Shown: in pieces, positions 8,162-15,780 of the stretch
How positions within the stretch are numbered: position 1 is the stretch's first letter
How the letters are laid out: each line of letters opens with the position of its first letter
Origin: Lachnospiraceae bacterium
Lineage (GTDB): Bacteria; Bacillota; Clostridia; Lachnospirales; Lachnospiraceae
Direction: 5' to 3'
Assembly (NCBI GenBank): GCA_011958945.1
Contig: BLLT01000011.1
Span: 1 to 38,648, forward strand
DNA: 38,648 bases
The notes under the pieces: model-generated
Databases searched by the model: none
What the model was told of the DNA's origin: nothing
What the model saw: the letters and a program-made list of their open reading frames with translations, nothing else
Translations under genes and position numbers: made by a program

Positions 8162-8620
8162 ATGAAATATATAACAGCAACATCCGACCTGGCGGATGCG
8201 GTTTACAATGTTTTGCATATAACTATTCAATCCATATACCCCAAATATTACCCCCGGGAAGTGGTGGATTTTTTTTGCAGCCACCATAGCAAAGAACATG
8301 TATTGGAGGGGATAGTCACCGGAAATATGGGCGTATTGCTGGACGGCAGGGAGATTATGGGAACGGGGTGCTATGACGGCAATCATATCACGGGTGTATA
8401 TGTGCTGCCCCATTATCAGAAACGAGGCTGTGGTTCGCAGATTATGGATTGCCTGGAAGCGGAAATTGTAAAAAAGTATGATACAGCTATTTTAGACGCT
8501 TCACTTCCAGCGGCATGTTTATATGAGCATAGGGGGTATAAAACGGTAGGGCACGGAATATATGAACTGGAAAATGAAGTAAAGCTGGTCTATGAAATTA
8601 TGGAGAAAAAGTTGATATAG
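8162..8620 (+). CDS. GNAT-family N-acetyltransferase
   Basis: A 152-residue GNAT acetyltransferase that would transfer an acetyl group from acetyl-CoA to an unknown amine. Motif A is visible as GVYVLPHYQKRGCGSQIM (Q/RxxGxG type), after a strand reading GTGCYDGNHIT. The length is normal for the family. GGAGG lies 7 nt upstream of the ATG. The substrate cannot be read from sequence; the neighbours are fragments, so this may be a surviving cargo gene. Confidence 0.8.
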   Translation: MKYITATSDLADAVYNVLHITIQSIYPKYYPREVVDFFCSHHSKEHVLEGIVTGNMGVLLDGREIMGTGCYDGNHITGVYVLPHYQKRGCGSQIMDCLEAEIVKKYDTAILDASLPAACLYEHRGYKTVGHGIYELENEVKLVYEIMEKKLI

Positions 8621-8655
8621 GAAAATGCAGTGTTTTGTTTAATGAATTTTGCAAA

Positions 8656-8670
8656 AAGATATGCTATACT
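8656..8670 (+). promoter_or_regulatory. Possible extended -10 promoter (TGCTATACT)
   Basis: TATACT at 8665-8670 is preceded by TGC, an extended -10, shortly before the TPR-like gene. The -35 region is poor, so this is tentative. Confidence 0.3.
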
Positions 8671-8692
8671 ATTTTCAGACATGCAAAAGATT

Positions 8693-9265
8693 ATGAACTT
8701 AGCAAAAGATAAGCGTTGCATAAGAAGGCAATGGGATAAATGGGATGATTTGGTGCAAGATGGATATGAATATTATGAGCAGGAAAAGTACGCGGGAGGC
8801 CTGCGCTGCTGGTAGCAGGCGTGGGAGGCTTTTGACTCCCCTTTAAAACAAATTCCGGAAACAGATAACGTTTATGATCTGATAGTGGAACTGGATTATA
8901 TATACCCGATTGATAATTGGCTTCAGGGCTATGAAGTGGAGTTGGAAAATGTAGGGAAACGTGAAGAAAGAATTGTGTTTTGTCAAAAGATGCTGGAAAT
9001 ATTCAATTGGGAAGGGGGAGGCGGGGATGACAGCTGCTTGCGGTGCGGTATTGGCGAAGCGATTTTTGGGGAAGGCAGAGTAGAGGAAACATATGAATAC
9101 TTTGAAAGCTGGCTGAAGGATGAAACGCGAAATGTGGAAGGAATCAATAGCTTTTACTGGGTGCTTTATGAAAACGGAGATAGAGAAAAGGCTTATGCAA
9201 TGGTAAGGAAAATGACGTGGAGCATTGCATGCGGATCGAATAATGCAATTCTCTTTCATATGTGA
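8693..9265 (+). pseudogene. TPR-like hypothetical protein interrupted by an in-frame TAG
   Basis: A single frame runs from 8693 to 9265 except for TAG at 8813-8815. Translation before it (WDDLVQDGYEYYEQEKYAG, then GLRCW) and after it (QAWEAFDSPLKQIPETDN, onward to NREERI-like helical repeats, EETYEYFESWLKDETRNVEG) forms one continuous tetratricopeptide-like helical protein. One base change (CAG to TAG) would explain the stop. The 3' end is also lost: the frame ends where GH42 sequence begins at about 9262. The start is uncertain, with no strong ribosome binding site. Confidence 0.6.
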
Positions 9266-9378
9266 AAGAGCTTTATCAGGGCACACCGGCAGTGGTGGAG
9301 AACGACTACGGAAAAGGCAAAGCATACTATGTAGGTGCGGATGCGGAGCAGGGATTCTACGGATATTCCGGGGGATGA
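9262..9378 (+). pseudogene. Fragment of a GH42-type beta-galactosidase
   Basis: The frame VKELYQGTPAVVENDYGKGK, then AYYVGADAEQGF, matches the C-terminal trimerisation/flavodoxin-like region of GH42 beta-galactosidases (pattern YxGTPAV..NxYGKGxAYYVG). Only about 38 codons remain, with no catalytic residues. It is spliced directly onto the end of the TPR-like gene, a deletion scar. The next 90 nt include a short open stretch (VREKYRGTLGRQDFLQNL) from another unidentified gene. Confidence 0.65.
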
Positions 9379-9479
9379 AGCTGGAAGGCGAGATTTTGTA
9401 CGGGAGAAATACAGAGGAACTTTGGGCAGGCAGGATTTCCTGCAAAACCTTAAAAATAATATGTGAATAGGGCGGCATT

Positions 9480-10760
9480 ATGAAACTTGAACTTGAAAAT
9501 GTAGGAAAAATCAGTTTGGCTAATATTGAACTAAATGGCATTACAGTTATTGCAGGAGAAAATAATACAGGAAAAAGTACAATCGGAAAAATGCTTTTTT
9601 GTATATTTCATGCATTCTATAGGATTGAAGAACAAATTAGAGAAGAAAGAGTGAAGTCAATTTCAAGGGCTTTAAACAGTTTTTATCATGAAGCATCCAA
9701 TCGGCTAACACGAAGATTTGGTACAATGGAGTTAGCTGAGGACATTGTTAATCAGCAGGAAATATTTCGGGGAGACACAAGGCTTATAGAGAAAGCGATA
9801 GAAGAATATTTCATAAATAAAGATAAATATTTTGAAAAATATGTAACGCAAGATGCTTTAGAAAAATTGGCGATAAGAATTTATACTTTTCTGGATTTGG
9901 AAGATAGCGAAATACAAAAAATAATTCTGCAAAAAAGACTGGAAGCAGAATTTGCGATGAAGGTTGGGCACTTGAATAGCCTTTCACAAAAATCAACGGT
10001 AAAATTAAGCATTAAAAATAATTGCATAGATTTTGCAGTAATTAATAATGAGGATATAACTATATCCAGCTATATGAATTTAAGCAAAGAAATTATTTAT
10101 ATGGATGACCCGTTTATTTTAGATGATTTAGGGAGTGCTCGTTTCTATATTCGCAATAATGAATTTGAGCATCGACAGGACTTATTAAAAAAACTAGCAA
10201 ATGATAAGAGAGAAGAATTTTCAGTTGTTGATGAACTTATTGTACAGAAAAAATTAGAGAAAATCCAAAATAAATTGCATGACATATGCGATGGCAACAT
10301 TATATCAGAGGATAGGGATTCTTTCGTTTATAAAACGGATAAGTTAGACGGCGATTTAAAGATGGTGAATTTATCTACCGGAATGAAGAATTTTGCTATT
10401 CTTAAGCGGTTATTGCAAAATGGCAATATTGATGAAAATGGAATTATTATTTTGGATGAGCCGGAAATTCACCTTCATCCAGAGTGGCAGCTAAAGTTTG
10501 CGGAAATTATTGTGTTGCTTCAAAAAGAGTTTAATGCGAATATCCTCCTGAATACGCATAGTCCATATTTTTTAAATGCTATAGAGGTATTTTCTGAAAA
10601 ATACAAAATTGCGAATAATTGCAAATATTATCTCGCAATTGAAGAAAAAGGAAGTGCGTTAATTATGGATGTGACAAATGAGACAGAAAAAATCTATGAA
10701 AAATTAGCAAAACCGTTACAGGAATTGGAGAACATAGAATATGGAAATACAAAAGTATGA
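9480..10760 (+). CDS. ABC-type AAA ATPase (AAA15/OLD-like, no TOPRIM) of a putative two-gene defence module
   Basis: This 426-residue ATPase has an SMC/OLD-like split ATPase: Walker A GENNTGKST (K32), a long helical insert (about 50-280), signature LSTGMK (298-303), Walker B IIILDEPEIHLHPEW (D326, E327) and H-loop NTHSPYF (H360). There is no C-terminal TOPRIM domain, so it is not a full OLD nuclease. The stop at 10760 overlaps the next gene by 20 nt, implying translational coupling. ATPases of this type in paired operons (Septu, PARIS, and AAA15 pairs) serve as sensors in phage defence. AT-rich composition and surrounding debris support horizontal origin. Confidence 0.8.
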   Translation: MKLELENVGKISLANIELNGITVIAGENNTGKSTIGKMLFCIFHAFYRIEEQIREERVKSISRALNSFYHEASNRLTRRFGTMELAEDIVNQQEIFRGDTRLIEKAIEEYFINKDKYFEKYVTQDALEKLAIRIYTFLDLEDSEIQKIILQKRLEAEFAMKVGHLNSLSQKSTVKLSIKNNCIDFAVINNEDITISSYMNLSKEIIYMDDPFILDDLGSARFYIRNNEFEHRQDLLKKLANDKREEFSVVDELIVQKKLEKIQNKLHDICDGNIISEDRDSFVYKTDKLDGDLKMVNLSTGMKNFAILKRLLQNGNIDENGIIILDEPEIHLHPEWQLKFAEIIVLLQKEFNANILLNTHSPYFLNAIEVFSEKYKIANNCKYYLAIEEKGSALIMDVTNETEKIYEKLAKPLQELENIEYGNTKV

Positions 10761-11319
10761 AGAGATAAAGATATTTAAAGATAATTTATCTTCTTTTAGA
10801 GAAACTTCTCGGGATACCGATGGACAAGAAGCTGGATGTATGACGAACTCAGAAATCCAAGTAATAAATTTTGATAAAGTGAAAGAAAGTTATATAAGTG
10901 AAATGAAATTGCCGAATACTCCGTGTTCAAATGATGCACTATATATTGGGAAAGATGAAAAAATATTTTTTGTCGAATTTAAAAATGGCGTCATGAAAAA
11001 AGAGAAGATTTTTAATGTGTACTATAAAATATATGACAGCCTGCTCATATTTAATGATATTGTAGGAGAAAATATATCCTTTTGCAGAAAAAATTTATAT
11101 TTTATTTTGGTATACAACGAAGGGAAAAATTCGTGTGAAAGTGATAGAGTTGGACAACAGGATAGTTCAAAGGCAATTATAAGTAAATATGTTCATAACA
11201 AGGCGAAAAAGAAATTTGTAAGATTTGGTTTGGATAGGTTTGAAAAAATTTATTTTAAAGAGGTTTTTACATATACAGAATATGAATTTGAAAAAATCTT
11301 TTTACCTCAAATATCCTAA
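10741..11319 (+). CDS. Putative PD-(D/E)XK nuclease-like partner of the AAA ATPase
   Basis: The 192-residue product overlaps the ATPase gene by 20 nt. It belongs to no family I can name with certainty. It has NDALYIGKDEKIFFVEFKNG, where D65, E79 and K81 are spaced as in PD-(D/E)XK nucleases (D then ExK on a following strand), then a helix and strand (KNLYFILVYNEGK). This makes it a candidate effector, in the position that HNH or TOPRIM proteins hold in Septu and PARIS. The nuclease call is an inference from one motif; it could be an inactive adaptor. No other gene follows in the operon. Confidence 0.6.
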   Translation: MEIQKYEEIKIFKDNLSSFRETSRDTDGQEAGCMTNSEIQVINFDKVKESYISEMKLPNTPCSNDALYIGKDEKIFFVEFKNGVMKKEKIFNVYYKIYDSLLIFNDIVGENISFCRKNLYFILVYNEGKNSCESDRVGQQDSSKAIISKYVHNKAKKKFVRFGLDRFEKIYFKEVFTYTEYEFEKIFLPQIS

Positions 11320-11430
11320 TTGATAGAAAAAGCGAGAATATTACTAGCGACCCATGAATTCTTTCTTTACGTAAACGGATGGCAATAATAAGATGAGAGA
11401 AACAGATGCCAAAAGAAAGGAGAAGAATTT

Positions 11431-11655
11431 ATGGAGTATAGCGGAACTAAAACCAGGGAGATTTCTTTCCCTCTGGGAGGAATAGGCACGGGCTGCATAG
11501 GATTGGCAGGGAATGGCGGATTCAGGGATATAGAAATTAAAAGCAGGCCAGGTAAAAACACAACAGGAGAATTTACACACTTTGCCATAAAGGCAGAGGA
11601 CGAAAACGAAGTGGTGGACTGTAGGGTCTTGCAAGGGGATATGTACAGGGATTAT
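11431..11655 (+). pseudogene. N-terminal fragment of a GH116-type glycosidase
   Basis: AAAGGAGAAGAATTT gives a good start. The first 70-75 residues (REISFPLGGIGTGCIGLAGN, then FTHFAIKAEDENEVVDCRVL) match the N terminus of GH116 beta-glucosidase / non-lysosomal glucosylceramidase-like proteins. Family similarity ends at about 11650, where the DNA becomes an ABC permease gene in another frame. The catalytic domain is missing. The continuing frame to 11802 is accidental read-through into the permease. Confidence 0.75.
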
Positions 11656-12178
11656 GCGGGATGTGGTTTTTATGATTATATTGGCGGGGATGATGATTCC
11701 CAGCCAGGCGAAACTGATTCCTACTTATATCGTTATGTCGAAAATGGGGCTGGTTGGCACTCATATGTCCTTGATTTTACCGGCGGTCATCAGCCCGCTT
11801 AATATCTTTTTTGTCAGGCAGTATATGCTGACAATACCGGACAGCTATGAAGAAGCGGCATATATTGACGGTGCCGGACGGTTTCGGATTTATCTGTGTA
11901 TTTTTCTTCCTATGTCCAAGTCGGTCATTATTATGACTTCTTTGCTTACTTTTCTGGCTTCATGGAATGATTTTTTGAATCCGCTGATTTTTCTGTCCAA
12001 ATATGACAGGATGACATTGCCTCTTGGATTGAAAGTGTTAAGCGGGGCTATGGGAACGGGGAGTGTGTCCGTAATTTTGGCGGGGGTTATGCTGTCCATT
12101 GTGATTCCGACGATTTTATATGTATTCGGGCAGAAATATATTCTGCAGAGCGTAGTTATGTCAGGGTTGAAGAGCTGA
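11654..12178 (+). pseudogene. C-terminal part of a MalG-type sugar ABC transporter permease
   Basis: From about 11655 the sequence encodes the second half of a carbohydrate ABC permease: LAGMMIPSQAKLIPTYIVM, then several membrane helices and the EAA loop EEAAYIDGAGRFRIYLCIFLP, which contacts the ATPase. It ends normally at 12178. The first 100 or so residues, including the first helices, are absent. The ATG at 11654 only happens to lie at the junction with the GH116 fragment. It is probably not functional. Confidence 0.75.
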
Positions 12179-12217
12179 AGGGGTATTTTTGACAAGTCAT
12201 GCACAAAAGAGTATTAA

Positions 12218-12260
12218 GCAACTATGATATAGTTGCAAAAGGGGTGAGGCCTTGTATAAT
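12218..12260 (+). promoter_or_regulatory. Promoter with overlapping palindromic operator upstream of hflK
   Basis: TTGCAA (12233-12238), 16 nt, then TATAAT (12255-12260) form a near-consensus sigma-A promoter. The palindrome GCAACTAT-GAT-ATAGTTGC (12218-12236) overlaps the -35 box, a typical repressor position. No terminator follows before hflK at 12494, so hflKC is the likely target. Alternatively this is a leftover sugar-operon promoter. Confidence 0.55.
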
Positions 12261-12493
12261 GAGTAAATTTGAGAAAGCAAAAGAAAGAATAAGATGAAAA
12301 CCTAATGATTATACTTTTGCACAAGCAAGCTTTTTGCAGTTTTTTCCTTTCATCCATATATTGAATTGTAGGGAAATGAGTAGTACAATCAATATATTCA
12401 AGCGTATGATTAAGAAACCCATAAATACATTGAAAAAACCTTGTATCCATACAGGAAACCGGAGCAGGGAAGTAATCCAAAAAAGGAGAGTAT

Positions 12494-13567
12494 ATGTTCA
12501 AAAAAAAGAAAAAAGATACAGTAGATGAGCAGCAGGATTCCCAGAGCAGGAAATCCGGCATCAAAATAGGGAAAGTGGCAGGGGGTGTGATTGTTTTTTT
12601 CCTGGCCGGTTATTTGCTGGTGGGCAGCATCTACTCCCTGAAAGAAAATGAATATGCCGTGATTACCACGTTTGGCGTGCCGGGTGTGGTGGAGGAATCG
12701 GGGATTCATGTAAAATTGCCATACATTCAAAGGCTGGCCAAAGTGCCGAAGACAATCAATGGTTTTCCTATCGGCTATGAATCGGAGACAGGGAATTTTG
12801 TGGATAAGGAATCCTTTATGATAACCAGGGATTATAATTTTGTAAATGTGGATTTCTATGTGGAGTATCGTGTAACGGACCCGGTAAAATATCTGTTTGC
12901 ATCGGAGGACCCCATTTCCATTTTAAAGAATCTGACCCAAAGCTATATCAGAGATACCATCGGGTTGTATGATGTGGACAGCGTGATTACAACGGGCAAG
13001 AACGAAATACAGGCGTCTATTAAGGAGAAAATTATTACTCGGCTGGATGAAGAGGATATCGGTATCCAGCTGGTAAATATCACCATCCAGGATGCGGAGC
13101 CGCCCACCCAGGAAGTAATAAATGCATTTAAGAATGTGGAGAATGCAAAACAGGGGAAAGAAACTTCCATCAACCGGGCGAACCAGAAAAGGAATGAGGA
13201 CATCCCGGCGGCCAGGGCTGCCGCGGATGAAACCGTAAAAACCGCTCAGGCGCAGGCAGAAGAGAGGATAAATGAGGCAAAAGGCCAGACTGCCAGGCTG
13301 AATGAGCTGTATGCAGAATATCAAAAATACCCGTTAATTACCAAACAGAGGATGTTCTATGAGGCGATGGAAGAAATCCTGCCTACGATGAAAGTGATTA
13401 TAGAAAAAAGCGATGGTACAACTCAGACCATGCTCCCGCTAGAATCTTTTGCCGACTTTACCGCAGCAGGAAATGGCGGCAATGCGGATGGGAGCAGTGC
13501 CAACGATACCGTCAACACAGTAAAAAGCGATACCGCAGGCGGAACGGAATCTGCGGAATCGGAATAA
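12494..13567 (+). CDS. hflK: HflK-like SPFH/prohibitin-family membrane protein
   Basis: HflK and HflC form a membrane complex that modulates the FtsH protease in bacteria where it is studied. This 357-residue protein has a basic N-terminal tail, one membrane helix (about 30-50, VAGGVIVFFLAGYLLVGSIY), the SPFH domain starting NEYAVITTFG, and a charged coiled coil (about 220-280) rich in Ala, Glu and Gln. The ribosome binding site is AAAGGAGA. A low-complexity Gly/Asn/Ser tail follows residue 325. It is cotranscribed with hflC 54 nt downstream. Confidence 0.88.
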   Translation: MFKKKKKDTVDEQQDSQSRKSGIKIGKVAGGVIVFFLAGYLLVGSIYSLKENEYAVITTFGVPGVVEESGIHVKLPYIQRLAKVPKTINGFPIGYESETGNFVDKESFMITRDYNFVNVDFYVEYRVTDPVKYLFASEDPISILKNLTQSYIRDTIGLYDVDSVITTGKNEIQASIKEKIITRLDEEDIGIQLVNITIQDAEPPTQEVINAFKNVENAKQGKETSINRANQKRNEDIPAARAAADETVKTAQAQAEERINEAKGQTARLNELYAEYQKYPLITKQRMFYEAMEEILPTMKVIIEKSDGTTQTMLPLESFADFTAAGNGGNADGSSANDTVNTVKSDTAGGTESAESE

Positions 13568-13614
13568 AACTGGAAAACAGCACTCGTCCGGACAGTGCGG
13601 AACTGGAATAGGAG
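13567..13614 (+). repeat. Short dispersed repeat between hflK and hflC
   Basis: The spacer contains AACTGGAAAACAGCA and then GTGCGGAACTGGAATAG, separated by a small stem (GCACT/AGTGC). Both blocks recur in the tandem repeat region at 27499-27680, which marks this as a dispersed intergenic repeat. It ends just before the hflC ribosome binding site. Confidence 0.5.
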
Positions 13615-13620
13615 AAAGAG

Positions 13621-14511
13621 ATGAAAAGGAAATTTGGACGTTTAATTCCAATATGCATTGTGGTAGTTTTATTGGTGCTTGCTAATGCCAGCGTGGTAGT
13701 GACCTACCCCAACGAATACACAATTATCAAGCAGTTTGGAAAGATTGAAAGCATACGGGAGACGCCGGGGCTTAGCCTGAAGCTGCCGTTTATCCAGACG
13801 GTGGAGAAGATTCAGAACGAAATGCTTCTCTATGATTTGGCGGTGAGCGATGTGATGACAAAAGATAAGAAATCCATGATTGCGGATTGCTTTGTTCTAT
13901 GGGAGATAGAGGACCCTTATAAATATACGCAGACACTGAGCGCCCAGAAAAGCAATGCGGAGTTCAGGATTGATACGATTGTATATAATAGCCTGAAAAA
14001 TGTAATCAGCAGTTTAAGCCAGGAAGAGGTAATCAGTGGCCGTGACGGCGCGCTTACAAAAGCGATTATGGAAAACATAGGCGGAACGTTGGAACAGTAC
14101 GGGATTAGGCTGCTTGCTGTGGAAACGAAATCGCTGGATTTGCCGGATGAGAATAAAAATGCAGTCTATGAGCGCATGATTTCGGAAAGGAATAATATTG
14201 CGGCCACTTATCAGGCCGAGGGGCAGGAGGAAGCTAAACAGATTGCCAACAAAACTACGGCAGAGATAATTGTAATGCAGTCTCAGGCGGATGCCCAGGC
14301 AGCGGAGATTATTGCCAAAGGCGAGGCCGAATATATGAGAATCCTGAGCGAGGCATATAATGACCCGGAGAAAGCGGATTTCTACCTGTTCCTGCGTTCG
14401 TTGGATGCGGCGAAGGCGACGATGACAGGAGGGGATAAAACATTGATTGTGGACGAAACATCCCCCATTGCCCAGATTTTCTATTCCTCCGGATATTCCT
14501 CCGGACAATGA
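13621..14511 (+). CDS. hflC: HflC-like SPFH/prohibitin-family membrane protein
   Basis: A 296-residue partner of HflK. It has an N-terminal membrane helix (about 8-28), the SPFH domain (NEYTIIKQFGKIESIRETPG) and the characteristic C-terminal SEAYNDPEKADFYLFLRSLDA segment found in HflC proteins. It starts after AGGAGAAAGAG at normal spacing. The gene is convergent with the BlaI-like repressor gene. Confidence 0.88.
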   Translation: MKRKFGRLIPICIVVVLLVLANASVVVTYPNEYTIIKQFGKIESIRETPGLSLKLPFIQTVEKIQNEMLLYDLAVSDVMTKDKKSMIADCFVLWEIEDPYKYTQTLSAQKSNAEFRIDTIVYNSLKNVISSLSQEEVISGRDGALTKAIMENIGGTLEQYGIRLLAVETKSLDLPDENKNAVYERMISERNNIAATYQAEGQEEAKQIANKTTAEIIVMQSQADAQAAEIIAKGEAEYMRILSEAYNDPEKADFYLFLRSLDAAKATMTGGDKTLIVDETSPIAQIFYSSGYSSGQ

Positions 14512-14528
14512 AATGAATAAAACAGGCC

Positions 14529-14572
14529 GGGGCGGCAGCAAAAAGAAAATAACTGAATTTTGCAACTGCCCC
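14529..14572. terminator. Possible bidirectional terminator between convergent genes
   Basis: GGGGC/GCCCC and GCAAAA/TTTTGC can pair in one imperfect stem in the 75-nt gap between the hflC and blaI-like stops. A T-rich tract follows a little later (14588-14597) on the plus strand. The pairing is imperfect. Confidence 0.4.
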
Positions 14573-14586
14573 AAACACAGGCGGAT

Positions 14587-14979
14587 TTATTTTTTCTTCA
14601 TGATTTTTTCCCGCTGCTTTTTAATAATCTCTTCCAGATTATCCAGTTCTTCTAATACAGAATCCGTGTCCTTGTTGTGGGATAAGGCATTCACTAAATC
14701 AGCGGCAGTAGTGGAAAATTTCTGCATTTCAAAATCTTTTTGGGTGATGGTTGGCTTATAGCGGCGGCCGTATACATTGCCGCTTTTTACAAAATCCGCC
14801 ACAACTACCAATTCTTTTTCCAGCATTTTTTTCAAAGCCGTATTAACGGTTGCCGGCTTTAGCTTTTGGTCTATCGCCAGAATTTCGGATGCCAGCATAG
14901 GTTTGCCCGCGTTCCATAATATGTAAAGGATATCTACTTCGCGGGAACTGAAACGAACTTCTTTTTTCTTCTTGTCCAT
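14587..14979 (-). CDS. BlaI/MecI/CopY-family transcriptional repressor
   Basis: A 130-residue winged-helix repressor of the penicillinase-repressor family: SSREVDILYILWNAGKPMLA opens the DNA-binding domain, and the recognition helix region reads LKPATVNTALKKMLEKELV. The C-terminal helical part ends in a Lys-rich tail. In many such regulators a BlaR-type sensor protease is adjacent; none is present here, so the target and signal are unknown. Its 5' UTR carries copy A of the dispersed structured repeat, and a promoter lies at 15173-15201. Confidence 0.8.
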   Translation of the reverse strand: MDKKKKEVRFSSREVDILYILWNAGKPMLASEILAIDQKLKPATVNTALKKMLEKELVVVADFVKSGNVYGRRYKPTITQKDFEMQKFSTTAADLVNALSHNKDTDSVLEELDNLEEIIKKQREKIMKKK

Positions 14980-15094
14980 ATTTTACCCCATTTCTGCGCT
15001 GCTTTTGTGGCCCGGCATTACCGGGGCTTTATGCATCTTAAGTTTGTGGATGCAGCGCAGACACAAACCCTGGATTGAAAACTTCGGTTTTCAA
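14980..15094 (-). repeat. Structured 5'-UTR repeat, copy A (upstream of blaI-like gene)
   Basis: Read on the minus strand: a TTGAAAAC/GTTTTCAA hairpin (about 15075-15094), then P1 strand GGGTTTGTG (15070-15062), P2 strand CTGCGCTGC (15060-15052), P1' CACAAACTT (15048-15040), a CCCGG-type hairpin, P2' GCAGCGCAG (15002-14994), then AAATGGGGTAAA leading to the start codon. P1 and P2 interleave, giving either a pseudoknot or two alternative folds. P2' lies just before the Shine-Dalgarno. Related copies lie upstream of four other genes. Confidence 0.75.
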
Positions 15095-15172
15095 TTTTTG
15101 ATTTTAGTGTTTTGGACCTTTGACCTTCAGCTGATTTGTGTTAACATCAATTTATTGTCTTATTTTGTTTAG

Positions 15173-15201
15173 ATTTTATCATATTTATATCATTGTGTAA
15201 A
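15173..15201 (-). promoter_or_regulatory. Sigma-A promoter for the blaI-like gene
   Basis: On the minus strand, TTTACA (15201-15196), 17 nt, TAAAAT (15178-15173). This gives a 5' UTR of roughly 190 nt that includes the structured repeat copy A. Confidence 0.6.
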
Positions 15202-15284
15202 TATTTTATTGCATCACATGAATATTTTTTCTTGAAAATATTAGGTAAAAATAGAACAAATATACGTTGTGAAGAAGCAGGATG

Positions 15285-15309
15285 AAAAAAGCCGGAAATA
15301 TTATCCGGC
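15285..15309 (-). terminator. Rho-independent terminator after the LacI remnant
   Basis: On the minus strand GCCGG-N9-CCGGC is followed at once by TTTTTT. It sits just beyond the stop of the LacI-type gene fragment, so it is the original terminator of that gene. Confidence 0.75.
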
Positions 15310-15350
15310 ACTGTAATCCATCTCCCTTCCATAGTTCTGCAAAAGACTTC

Positions 15351-15780
15351 TCACGCTTTTCCTTCCGGGCTCCCTTCCAGGGTGGTGCCTCCATAGGCAT
15401 ATGGGACAGGGAGGCAAACCAGCGGAGGTTTGGCGGATATGTTTTCCCGCAGGAGAAGGTCCACGCACATTTCGGCCATTTCAGGTACGGGCTGCACGAT
15501 GGTGGAACAAGTGTAGTCTTTGTACCCAAAATGTCTTGTGCCGTCGAATCCGATGATTTGTACATCTTCCGGAACTTTTTGGTTTAGTTTATGCAGCGTT
15601 TTTATAATAGAATATGCGAGGCTGTCCGTAACGCAGAATATTCCGTCAAAGGACAGCCGCCCGCCGTGGATGTGTTCAGCCAGGAACTTTTCGAATTCCG
15701 AATACGGGTCGCCATCGCTTATGATTTTCATTTCATAGGAAAGGCCGCGGGACAGGCAGCCGTTTTCAAACACTCCATTC
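15351..15780 (-). pseudogene. C-terminal half of a LacI-family repressor
   Basis: Minus-strand residues read GLSYEMKIISDGDPYSEFEK, then FDGIFCVTDSLAYSIIKTL, VPEDVQIIGFDG and the typical end TIVQPVPEMAEMCVDLLL. These match the periplasmic-binding-like effector domain of LacI/GalR regulators. The helix-turn-helix and first half are absent. At about 15780 the sequence becomes a solute-binding-protein gene on the opposite strand, so two genes were joined by a deletion or inversion. The upstream continuation of this frame is an artefact. Confidence 0.75.

Noticed and set aside
9480-11319. PARIS or Septu system
   Set aside because: The ATPase fits loosely, but the partner shows no TOPRIM/DUF4435 or HNH motif, so naming it as either would be unsupported.
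11431-11802. A 123-codon open frame that looks like one protein
   Set aside because: Only the first 70-75 residues are GH116-like; the rest is an out-of-frame reading of the permease gene after a deletion junction.
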